A stretch of DNA of 32,384 nucleotides, from IMG/VR virus record IMGVR_UViG_3300025570_000061, positions 1-32,384 of that record; one strand, written 5' to 3'. The stretch comes from a virus. The translations under genes were made by a program, and so were the position numbers. The notes below the pieces were generated by a model. That model saw nothing but the letters and a program-made list of their open reading frames with translations. It was not told where the DNA came from and made no database searches. Positions 1-6,205 of the stretch are shown here, in pieces (position 1 is the stretch's first letter; each line of letters begins with the position of its first letter).

Positions 1-64
1 AAAATAAGTGCCGATATATTTTTTTATGTCAATTATTATTCGTATATTAGTACTGTAATTAAAA
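1..64 (+). promoter_or_regulatory. 64-bp repeated promoter-like element, copy 1
   Basis: This element matches 861-924 at about 56 of 64 positions and also matches the reverse complement of 26068-26131. All three copies share a T-tract followed by ATGTCA and then an invariant block, CGTATATTAGTACTGTAATT, here at 41-60. It ends 10 nt before the start codon at 75. TATATTAG at 43-50 resembles the Bacteroidota -7 box (TAnnTTTG) with one mismatch, and the T-tract lies near where the -33 box would be. Promoter function is inferred from position and conservation. The element may begin upstream of the window. Confidence 0.7.
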
Positions 65-74
65 CGATAAAGAA

Positions 75-542
75 ATGAAAAAAGTAATATTTGATTTAGA
101 CGGAACTTTAGCCCTCATCGACAAGAGGAGAGCTATCTCTACTAAAGACAACGGTAAAATGGATTGGGACACTTTCTTTGATCCTAAGAACATCGATCTT
201 GACTTACCACATCAAGCTGTAATTGATATGGCTAAAGTACTTAAAGACTCTGGTCACATGATTGTTATTTTTAGTGGAAGATCTAAAGCTACTAAAGATG
301 CAACAAATGCTTGGTTAAAGAAATTCGATGTACCATGTGATGTATTAAAGATGAGACCTACTAGCAAAGACTTTCAGTTTATGCCAGATGACGATCTTAA
401 GAAGAAATGGTTTAACGACTTATTTCCAACACAAGATCATATTGATGATGTAGTTTGTGTATTTGATGATAGACAAAAAGTAGTTGATATGTGGAGAGAT
501 ATGGGTTTAACTTGTATGCAAGTTGCTCCTGGTAATTTTTAA
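75..542 (+). CDS. HAD-family phosphatase, PNKP 3'-phosphatase-like
   Basis: The 155-aa protein has the HAD motifs. Motif I is D7-L-D9-G-T-L near the N-terminus, motif II is S67-G-R, and the acidic motif III lies in FDDRQKVVDMWRDMG (about 130-144). The last motif closely resembles the C-terminal phosphatase domain of T4 polynucleotide kinase (PseT), which removes 3'-phosphates from nucleic-acid ends. The length fits that domain alone; no P-loop kinase domain is present. The likely role is healing DNA or RNA 3' ends so a ligase or polymerase can act, but a nucleotide phosphatase role cannot be excluded. It lies directly behind the first 64-bp element, with only 10 nt between, so it is probably the first gene of that transcript. 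Confidence 0.75.
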   Translation: MKKVIFDLDGTLALIDKRRAISTKDNGKMDWDTFFDPKNIDLDLPHQAVIDMAKVLKDSGHMIVIFSGRSKATKDATNAWLKKFDVPCDVLKMRPTSKDFQFMPDDDLKKKWFNDLFPTQDHIDDVVCVFDDRQKVVDMWRDMGLTCMQVAPGNF

Positions 543-552
543 AATAAAAGAT

Positions 553-837
553 ATGAAATTTAAAGACTTAAAATTTAAGAAACAAACACACGGCGGTGTC
601 GGAACTGTTGTAGAATTTAAAGATATTTCAGTAAGTATTCAGGCTGGTAATTTTGTCTATAGTACTCCTCGTGAAAATCTATTAGATTCTAGTATGTACT
701 CATCATTTGAAGTTGCTGTATTCGATAAAGAAGGTAGATTTATTACTGAAAAATTTATTGAAGATTGTAGTGATGGTGAAGTTTCAGGATGGACACCTAA
801 AGAAAGAATAGAACAATTACTTGAAGATTTATCCTAG
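553..837 (+). CDS. hypothetical protein
   Basis: I do not recognise this 94-aa protein. The start at 553 is preferred because it lies 10 nt after the upstream stop and opens a lysine-rich amphipathic N-terminus (MKFKDLKFKKQTHGG). An upstream in-frame ATG at 523 would overlap the phosphatase gene. The protein is a mix of beta-prone segments (VGTVVEFKDISVSIQAG) and an acidic C-terminus with no cysteines arranged for metal binding. It is probably co-transcribed with the phosphatase from the element at 1-64. No function is proposed. Confidence 0.65.
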   Translation: MKFKDLKFKKQTHGGVGTVVEFKDISVSIQAGNFVYSTPRENLLDSSMYSSFEVAVFDKEGRFITEKFIEDCSDGEVSGWTPKERIEQLLEDLS

Positions 838-860
838 AAATAAATTGTTAATAACTTTGC

Positions 861-924
861 AAAATAACTGCCATATAATTTTTTTATGTCAGTTATTTTT
901 CGTATATTAGTACTGTAATTAAAA
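861..924 (+). promoter_or_regulatory. 64-bp repeated promoter-like element, copy 2
   Basis: This is the second copy. Its last 24 bases are identical to copy 1, and most differences sit in the TGCC-flanked AT stretch (871-880). It ends 13 nt before the ATG at 938. Just upstream, TAACTTTG at 852-859 matches the Bacteroidota -7 consensus TAnnTTTG exactly, so a second, host-like promoter could overlap here; I see no convincing -33 box for it. Confidence 0.75.
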
Positions 925-937
925 ACAAACAAAAACT

Positions 938-1252
938 ATGTCAAACATTTTAACATTCGTACTTAGAAACTCTTTAGGAGATTCAACAGCAAACGGTTTA
1001 ACTTCTAAAGTAAACCAAGTAGACTTACACTATGGTGACACTGTAGATTTAGCAGATCTAGATAATATCCCAGATGATGAATTGGTTTTAGTAGAAAGAC
1101 AACTATTCGGAAAGGAAGCATGGTATGCAGTTCCTGCTGGAATTTACAAGAGTAATAAACATTCAATGTTCGGTGGTAATTTTATCCACACTTCAGATTC
1201 AAGGTTTCCTGGCAGAGCGCCGATTCCTGTTCACGATAGAGTAGAATCATAA
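938..1252 (+). CDS. hypothetical protein
   Basis: This 104-aa protein has no family I recognise. It is acidic in its middle (DTVDLADLDNIPDDELVLVERQ) and its C-terminal part (KHSMFGGNFIHTSDSRFPG) is rich in Gly, Phe and His. It is the first gene after the second 64-bp element. Its stop codon overlaps the next start by one base (TAATG at 1250-1254), so translation of the two is probably coupled. Expression as an early or middle host-takeover protein is a guess from the promoter class only. Confidence 0.65.
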   Translation: MSNILTFVLRNSLGDSTANGLTSKVNQVDLHYGDTVDLADLDNIPDDELVLVERQLFGKEAWYAVPAGIYKSNKHSMFGGNFIHTSDSRFPGRAPIPVHDRVES

Positions 1253-1461
1253 TGGGTATCTACTCACTACCAAAAGGCACTTCGTGGTATTACCGCGAGA
1301 TGGGTTCCAGAAGCAAAAAGACTGGTAAGTTATCTTACTATAATGTAAAGGTAACAGATCATAAAATTGTAGACTGTGAATGTAAAGCCAGAGAGTTTAG
1401 CCGATATACTCCATGTAAGCACATGAAAAGATTACATGAAAAAATTGGCCATAGTTTGTAA
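1252..1461 (+). CDS. small SWIM-type zinc-finger protein
   Basis: The 69-aa protein ends in a CxCx(n)CxH pattern: C-E-C about 43-45, then C-K-H about 56-58, with the phrase YTPCKHM. This is the SWIM zinc-finger signature, found in proteins that bind DNA or protein partners, including some nucleases, transposases and ubiquitin ligases. Here the finger is almost the whole protein, preceded by a basic N-terminal half (RSKKTGKLSYYNVKV). A nucleic-acid-binding adaptor is plausible. It is translationally coupled to the gene before it and is followed 30 nt later by a nuclease-like gene. Confidence 0.6.
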   Translation: MGIYSLPKGTSWYYREMGSRSKKTGKLSYYNVKVTDHKIVDCECKAREFSRYTPCKHMKRLHEKIGHSL

Positions 1462-1491
1462 ATTTTAAAAAAAGCATGTAATTATACTAAT

Positions 1492-2013
1492 ATGGAAGCA
1501 ATAAAACAAATACAATCACTTCTGCAAGAGGCAGAACAAATCGCCAAAGATCAACTAGGACTTGACAATATATTCTATAATGAGAGGTTCATAGAGATGT
1601 TTATGGCTAATCATTTAGGCCATGAGTATGGTAACAATACACAGGGTGGCGATGCCTTAGATGCCACTGAAACGCCAACAGAATATAAGGCAATCAACAT
1701 GAGAAACAAGGGTAAATCTGGTACATTCCAGTTCCATTGGTTATCTGAAAACAAAATTGAAAAATACGCGCAGACGAATAATATGTACTTTGCCGTCAGA
1801 GATGGAGTTACCATCAAGAAAATCTACGAGGTACCGACCGAGGTTATCATGCCAGTCTTAGAAGCGAAAGCGACTGGAGGTAAATCAATCCATGGCCACG
1901 CAGGTTTTAATGAAAAGAAATTAATCGAAACGTTTAACGCAACACTAGTTTATGACAGCGAGAAAGAATACTGTGCATATTCTGGTCTAACATCACCCGC
2001 AGCTTATGAGTAA
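1492..2013 (+). CDS. candidate PD-(D/E)XK-type nuclease
   Basis: This 173-aa protein has an acidic pair, D54/D57 (GGDALD), followed by E64-Y-K66 in a predicted strand. A basic loop and two further beta-prone stretches follow (NMYFAVRDGVTIKKIYEVP, about 97-115). Spacing and order fit the D...ExK core of PD-(D/E)XK endonucleases, and the overall layout resembles small type II restriction-like enzymes. I see no partner methyltransferase nearby, so host-DNA degradation or a recombination role is as likely as restriction. The family call rests on the motif only. The coding region overlaps the next gene by 8 nt. Confidence 0.5.
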   Translation: MEAIKQIQSLLQEAEQIAKDQLGLDNIFYNERFIEMFMANHLGHEYGNNTQGGDALDATETPTEYKAINMRNKGKSGTFQFHWLSENKIEKYAQTNNMYFAVRDGVTIKKIYEVPTEVIMPVLEAKATGGKSIHGHAGFNEKKLIETFNATLVYDSEKEYCAYSGLTSPAAYE

Positions 2014-2254
2014 AAGAAAAACACCAGTCTCGTTACTAATCGAGGCAATGCAAGAAGAATTAGAAAGTAGTCCAAAAGAAGTTTGGCAAGGAATGGAATA
2101 TGCAATCGCAATTGCTAAGACGTTCTTAGACGAAGAAAAGAAAATCATGTGTGATTTTGCAAATGATTGGGCAGACGCAAGAGAAGAATCAGATAGAATA
2201 CGTAAAATAGAAGAAGATGAATTCAACAGCCACTTAGGCAAATTTAGACCATAA
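2006..2254 (+). CDS. hypothetical protein
   Basis: An 82-aa, charged and mostly helical protein, with a basic start (MSKRKTPVS) and a long acidic C-terminal helix (RKIEEDEFNSHLGKFRP). The start overlaps the end of the nuclease-like gene by 8 nt, which suggests translational coupling and perhaps a joint function. Its small size and charge would suit a nuclease-associated or inhibitor protein, but nothing in the sequence shows that. Confidence 0.6.
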   Translation: MSKRKTPVSLLIEAMQEELESSPKEVWQGMEYAIAIAKTFLDEEKKIMCDFANDWADAREESDRIRKIEEDEFNSHLGKFRP

Positions 2255-2283
2255 ACAATTAATAACTTTAAACTATAATAATT

Positions 2284-2496
2284 ATGACATTAGAAAATCT
2301 TAAAAAATACGCAGAAGGAATGTCCAACACATATCCTGACTTAGACGACAATATTAGAGACCTTTACTTTTTAGCAGAGATGGAAGTAGAAGATGGAGAG
2401 TCTGAAACCAATGAATGTGAATTAGCAATACGAGATATTAAACAGCTTATTGCTAAATGGGATTACGAAGTACAAAAATTAAAAAGAGGTGAGTAG
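2284..2496 (+). CDS. hypothetical acidic protein
   Basis: A 70-aa acidic, helix-rich protein (YPDLDDNIRDLYFLAEMEVEDGESE) that I do not recognise. It is preceded by an AT-rich 29-nt gap with no clear ribosome-binding site; TAACTTTA in that gap is one base from the Bacteroidota -7 box. Its end overlaps the next gene by 8 nt. Confidence 0.6.
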   Translation: MTLENLKKYAEGMSNTYPDLDDNIRDLYFLAEMEVEDGESETNECELAIRDIKQLIAKWDYEVQKLKRGE

Positions 2497-3076
2497 ACAA
2501 TTCACATGGTGGCGTAGATTCTGGGGAGTACGTAAAATCCCTAAGAAGTATCTTTACAAAGGAGCAAGTGAACTCTTACAACGAATCGAGTTCGGTGAAT
2601 TTGAAGTTAATAACTTGGGTAGAGAAATCTACTTAGAAGATTCAATCTATGAAGCTGAAGTAAAGAGAATACAAAAGGAGTCGCCGTGGCTTAAAGACGA
2701 AACATTAGACGAGGCAATTGCTGATGCTAGGAAACAACGTAATAAGCGTAAGACTAAAATGATGGAGGCTCACTTAAAGGCAGAACATTTATTACTAAGG
2801 GATATTATGACTAAATTTGCAGAAGAGTTTAAGATAGATCCAGAGATAGTAAAAAATGAAATGGAAGAGTTTGACGGAACTACCAGAGAGTTTTATTTCC
2901 ATATTAAATCAATTGCCTTAAATAGATTATACGATCCCAATAAACAACCAAGATTAATTTTAGAACAACCAAGACATATACTAAAACCTAAAGAGAGAAA
3001 GTATATTGTTCTTTGGACAAAGTTAATTAAAAAACACGATTGGCGAGAGTTCTTAAACTGGAACAATTACCAATAA
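2489..3076 (+). CDS. hypothetical protein, GTG start
   Basis: This 195-aa protein starts at a GTG inside the end of the preceding gene (8-nt overlap), so it is probably translated by coupling. The N-terminus is aromatic and basic (QFTWWRRFWGVRKIPKKY). The middle is a highly charged helical region (about 65-110, KQRNKRKTKMMEAHLKAEH), and the C-terminus is basic with several tryptophans. The charge pattern suggests nucleic-acid or polymerase-binding ability, but no fold is recognisable. Confidence 0.6.
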   Translation: MSRQFTWWRRFWGVRKIPKKYLYKGASELLQRIEFGEFEVNNLGREIYLEDSIYEAEVKRIQKESPWLKDETLDEAIADARKQRNKRKTKMMEAHLKAEHLLLRDIMTKFAEEFKIDPEIVKNEMEEFDGTTREFYFHIKSIALNRLYDPNKQPRLILEQPRHILKPKERKYIVLWTKLIKKHDWREFLNWNNYQ

Positions 3077-3085
3077 ACCACTATA

Positions 3086-4027
3086 ATGAATAAATCTAGC
3101 CTTATGACAAACTATGGATATTGTTGCATTAATATGCAACTCAGAAAACAGAAGCCCAGTGTTACTACAAATCGTAGTATGATTAAACGTACATTCCAAG
3201 CTAAGGGCATGGACTACGCTTCAGAACTTATTGTACAAAACGTACGAGATCTACGTGAAATCATTAAATGGAATGAGGTTAACGGTATTAAACTTTATCG
3301 TATGTCTTCTGATATTATGCCATGGATGTCAGAGTACAATATTTTAGATCTAAAAGACTTTAGAATTATTCAAACTATTCTAGAGGACTGTGGCGATCTG
3401 GCTATGGAGTACGGACAGAGGATTACATTCCACCCTGGACCATTCGATGTCCTCGCATCACTAAATGAAAACGTTGTCACCAAATCTATTGCTGATCTCA
3501 ACAAGCATGGTGAAATATTTGACCTTATGGGTCTACCTCGTACTCCCTATGCTGCGATCAATATACATGTCAATACTACACAAGGTGGTAAAGAAGAATC
3601 TATGCAAAGATTCGTAGATGCATTCAATGAACTTAACCCTTCTGTTAAAAGCAGACTTGTAGTAGAAAATGACGACAAACAAAAACAATATGCAGTAGAA
3701 GATCTTTATCAAGGTATCTACAGCAAGGTTGGTATTCCAATTACATTTGACTACCATCATCACTGGTGCCACCCAGGTGAGTTGACGCAGGAAGAAGCAC
3801 TTAAAATGGCTTCAACAACTTGGCCTAAAGACATCAAACAACTTTGCCACTACTCCTCGTGCAAGCAAATACACGAGGATGCTTCCGTAATGGCAAGGGC
3901 TCATGCAGATTACATTTATGAGCATATCAATACTTATGGACTTAACTTGGACATTGAGTTAGAAGCAAAGGCTAAGGAATTAGCTGTACAAAAATACGTG
4001 AAACAATTTGCATCACAATTAGTATAA
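3086..4027 (+). CDS. uvsE: UV damage endonuclease, UvdE/UvsE family
   Basis: The 313-aa length and TIM-barrel motif series match UVDE enzymes, which nick DNA 5' of cyclobutane dimers and 6-4 photoproducts to start alternative excision repair. The early signature GYCCINMQL (11-19) is followed by candidate metal ligands: H116 in TFHPG, H161 in NIHVN, E194 in VVENDD, D222 and nearby histidines in FDYHHHWCHP, H255 in CHYSS and H273 in HADYI. All expected acidic and histidine positions seem present, so the enzyme is probably active. A second in-frame ATG at 3104 (MTNYGY) is an equally good start. T4 uses a different enzyme (DenV) for this step, so this is a functional replacement. Confidence 0.88.
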   Translation: MNKSSLMTNYGYCCINMQLRKQKPSVTTNRSMIKRTFQAKGMDYASELIVQNVRDLREIIKWNEVNGIKLYRMSSDIMPWMSEYNILDLKDFRIIQTILEDCGDLAMEYGQRITFHPGPFDVLASLNENVVTKSIADLNKHGEIFDLMGLPRTPYAAINIHVNTTQGGKEESMQRFVDAFNELNPSVKSRLVVENDDKQKQYAVEDLYQGIYSKVGIPITFDYHHHWCHPGELTQEEALKMASTTWPKDIKQLCHYSSCKQIHEDASVMARAHADYIYEHINTYGLNLDIELEAKAKELAVQKYVKQFASQLV

Positions 4028-4045
4028 CCATTAAATAATATCATT

Positions 4046-4258
4046 ATGACAAAGTTTTTAAAAACGGCAACATCAGTACTTACATCAACTCTTAAATCAG
4101 CAGCAGACCAGTATTTTTACCTAATCGGTATAATCTGGATGGGAGCTTCTTTCCTTTATATAGGAGAGCCTCAATTCTGGAATGTTTTAGGATTTGCAAT
4201 TATATTTACTGGAGTACAAAGCATTATTAATGAAATCAAATTAAAGAAATTAAATTAA
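4046..4258 (+). CDS. small membrane protein, two predicted helices
   Basis: The 70-aa protein has two hydrophobic stretches, about 24-40 (FYLIGIIWMGASFLYIG) and 45-61 (FWNVLGFAIIFTGVQSI), joined by a short turn, with a lysine-rich C-terminus (NEIKLKKLN). By the positive-inside rule both ends may face the cytoplasm. No signal peptide cleavage site or lysis motif is evident. Holin-like, superinfection-exclusion or other membrane roles are possible, with no direct evidence for any. Confidence 0.6.
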   Translation: MTKFLKTATSVLTSTLKSAADQYFYLIGIIWMGASFLYIGEPQFWNVLGFAIIFTGVQSIINEIKLKKLN

Positions 4259-4263
4259 ATTAT

Positions 4264-4512
4264 ATGAGTTTAAAAGTAGAAGCTCTTAGAGCAAAGTACC
4301 AAGCTGAAAAGCTTGAAGCAGTAGCAACCCTTGAAGTATATGTAAAAAATGCAGTTGGTATCGGTGAGCACCCGCAAATCATCGAAGAAATGGCAAAGCT
4401 TGTAGAGCAAGTAGCCAACGCTAACGACTGTATGGAAGCAATAGATGAGATTTTTATTCAATCTGATAATGCTGAAACAAATGTAGCTCAAGAAGGCTCC
4501 GTAAATAGTTGA
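4264..4512 (+). CDS. hypothetical helical protein
   Basis: An 82-aa acidic protein with long helix-prone stretches (ALRAKYQAEKLEAVATLEVY and EEMAKLVEQVANANDCMEAI). It has no recognisable domain. It is the last gene before the terminator at 4546-4577 and starts 5 nt after the membrane-protein gene, so the two are probably expressed together. Confidence 0.6.
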   Translation: MSLKVEALRAKYQAEKLEAVATLEVYVKNAVGIGEHPQIIEEMAKLVEQVANANDCMEAIDEIFIQSDNAETNVAQEGSVNS

Positions 4513-4545
4513 TTTATTTAGGCTAGACTAGAAAGACTAAGGAGC

Positions 4546-4577
4546 AAAGGGATCTATTAATTTAGGTCCCTTTTTTT
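4546..4577 (+). terminator. rho-independent terminator
   Basis: AAAGGGA (4546-4552) pairs with TCCCTTT (4567-4573) over 7 bp around a 14-nt loop, followed by a run of seven Ts (4571-4577). It lies 33 nt after the stop at 4512 and ends the first gene block. Confidence 0.7.
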
Positions 4578-4581
4578 GTTT

Positions 4582-4590
4582 GATATATAA
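4582..4590 (+). promoter_or_regulatory. candidate late-type promoter box, GATATATAA
   Basis: TGATATATAA lies just after the terminator and 3 nt before the ATG at 4594. The same GATATATAA string lies before 9307 and 27114, with variants before 17490 and 28457. It resembles the T4 late box TATAAATA. If it works here, the transcript would begin at or inside the start codon, giving a leaderless or nearly leaderless message. Confidence 0.35.
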
Positions 4591-4593
4591 TAA

Positions 4594-5607
4594 ATGAATA
4601 CATTCACTGGAAAAGAGGTGGCAGATCATATTGAGTATATTACTCCAGAAGATTCTGACATCCCGGATTATTTTATTAGCAAGTATATTCTACCTAATAA
4701 TGGTTGGAAGAATACCCCCATTAAACTAAAAGATCTACTAAAAGATAGAGACTTTAAAGACTACTATAAATCTGGCGAAGAGCGTTATGATCAGTATGAA
4801 GTTAGTGGTGATGACCTATACCAAGAGTTAGTTGTCTATAAAGGTCAATTGCTAGATGGTTATTCTAGAGCAGCGAGAATGTTGAGGCTTGGTGATAAGA
4901 CCGCAGCTGCATTTGTATTAGAACATAATAAATTTGTTATGGAGTCTAAGGTATTTGAAAGATATACAAAACTAGATTCTATCTCTAATAAATTATTAGG
5001 TGATTGTTTTAGACAGTGGGTATTAGATTTTGAGAATGGTAAGAAGTCTTCTAGCTACTCATTTGAAGTACAGAATCCAGGACTGACATTTGACTTAAAT
5101 TGTTCTATCTATTTTAAAGGTAAAGGATTTGAAGTCCTAAACTCTACTGGAGCTGATGGTAGAGATGAAGATGATGACGGTGATTGGCAAGATCCATTTA
5201 TTAATGTAGACTTTGCTTGTAACCCAGATTGGTTACCTACTTATTGGGAAGAGATTTACTTTCTTTTAGCAGATGTCTTAAGACATGAGATCGAACATAT
5301 TACACAAGATGGTATTGATATTGGTAATTATAGAAAGGGTAAGCCTAATGAGCCAGATGATATGATGAGGGCTTTAATTAATAATGGTATGTTACCAAAA
5401 ATGCATTATTTACTATTACCTAAAGAAGTTGATGCAAATCTACAAGGCTTAAGATTTGAAGCTAAGAAGAGAGGCGAGAAGACTATTGATGCTGTAAATA
5501 GGTATTTAGACTCAAAAGAGGAAATGGGAGAGATAAATAGTAAAGAAAGAGCTGAGGTCCTAGTTAAATGGGAAGCTCGTGCAAAACAATTAGGATTTAA
5601 ACTATGA
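4594..5607 (+). CDS. ParB-like domain plus HExxH metallopeptidase-like protein
   Basis: In the N-terminal third of this 337-aa protein, the phrase VVYKGQLLDGYSRAARML (80-97) looks like the ParB/sulfiredoxin-type core, with its typical G-x-x-R turn. The central part is acidic (DGRDEDDDGDWQD, 188-200). Then comes LRHEIEHITQDG (229-240), an HExxH zinc-peptidase motif with H231, E232 and H235; a third ligand may lie in the following acidic helices. No signal peptide is seen. The gene opens the structural block and overlaps the next by 4 nt (ATGA). Processing of virion proteins is conceivable, but both domain calls rest on short motifs. Confidence 0.5.
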   Translation: MNTFTGKEVADHIEYITPEDSDIPDYFISKYILPNNGWKNTPIKLKDLLKDRDFKDYYKSGEERYDQYEVSGDDLYQELVVYKGQLLDGYSRAARMLRLGDKTAAAFVLEHNKFVMESKVFERYTKLDSISNKLLGDCFRQWVLDFENGKKSSSYSFEVQNPGLTFDLNCSIYFKGKGFEVLNSTGADGRDEDDDGDWQDPFINVDFACNPDWLPTYWEEIYFLLADVLRHEIEHITQDGIDIGNYRKGKPNEPDDMMRALINNGMLPKMHYLLLPKEVDANLQGLRFEAKKRGEKTIDAVNRYLDSKEEMGEINSKERAEVLVKWEARAKQLGFKL

Positions 5608-5846
5608 GACATATAAAACCCATGTACGAGTCTACTAAGGCTGAATACAATACTAAGATTAGAGATCTTCAGGGTAAGATTAAAGATACTCATAATAAAA
5701 TGGATGATATTGCTGATAAACTTAGAGATGAAAAAGATCCAGTTAAAAATGAATTGTTAACTCTTAGTTTACAAAAAGAAGATTTAAAGATAGAGATGTT
5801 AAGAGTAGATCTTAAGATTAATAAAATCAAAAGAACCCAACTATAA
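5604..5846 (+). CDS. small coiled-coil protein with tag-like N-terminus
   Basis: The 80-aa protein begins MRHIKPMYES and is otherwise one long charged helix with heptad-like leucines and isoleucines (about 15-78), so it is probably a coiled coil. The opening resembles those of the next two genes and of the gene at 11399 (MK-aromatic/His-I-K...E), a pattern that may be a capsid-targeting tag. It is joined to its neighbours by a 4-nt overlap upstream and a 1-nt overlap downstream. An internal core or scaffold role is inferred. Confidence 0.6.
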   Translation: MRHIKPMYESTKAEYNTKIRDLQGKIKDTHNKMDDIADKLRDEKDPVKNELLTLSLQKEDLKIEMLRVDLKINKIKRTQL

Positions 5847-6202
5847 TGAAGCATATAAAAATATTTAATGATTTTGTTTCTGAGAATAGAAAGAACCAAC
5901 CCAATACTAAAAAGGCGGTTAAGAAAATTCAAAAGGTTATTGCTAAGCAGGGTGAGAAAATAGAAAAAGAATCTGCTAAAGCACAGAAGCTTGCTCAATC
6001 TAGTGAAGTTGTAGATAAAATGTCTGCTACTCTAGCTAAAATGAAAGTACAGCTTGCACAGGCTGAAGCTCAAAAGCAATCAGTAAAACAGAATATAGAA
6101 ATTAAGAAGGGTCAAATTAGAACTGCTAAAGATCAAGCTAAATCAGGTGATGAATTAGAAAAGAAAGCTAAAGAAACTAAAAAAGAAGAGTCTGATAAAT
6201 AA
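5846..6202 (+). CDS. coiled-coil protein with tag-like N-terminus
   Basis: A 118-aa protein that starts MKHIKIFNDFVSEN, like the neighbouring tag-bearing proteins. It continues as a lysine-, alanine- and glutamine-rich coiled coil (about 18-110, QKVIAKQGEKIEKESAKAQK and KVQLAQAEAQKQSVKQNIE). It is basic overall with a charged tail (KKEESDK). Such proteins often serve as core, scaffold or DNA-associated internal proteins in large phage heads. The position, with 1 nt shared upstream and 3 nt from the next gene, ties it to the 1016-aa protein. Confidence 0.6.
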   Translation: MKHIKIFNDFVSENRKNQPNTKKAVKKIQKVIAKQGEKIEKESAKAQKLAQSSEVVDKMSATLAKMKVQLAQAEAQKQSVKQNIEIKKGQIRTAKDQAKSGDELEKKAKETKKEESDK

Positions 6203-6205
6203 CCT

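Noticed and set aside
861-924. 64-bp elements as transposon ends or attachment sites
   Set aside because: The copies point toward their genes at fixed short distances and do not flank a segment with mobile genes, so a promoter is the better reading.
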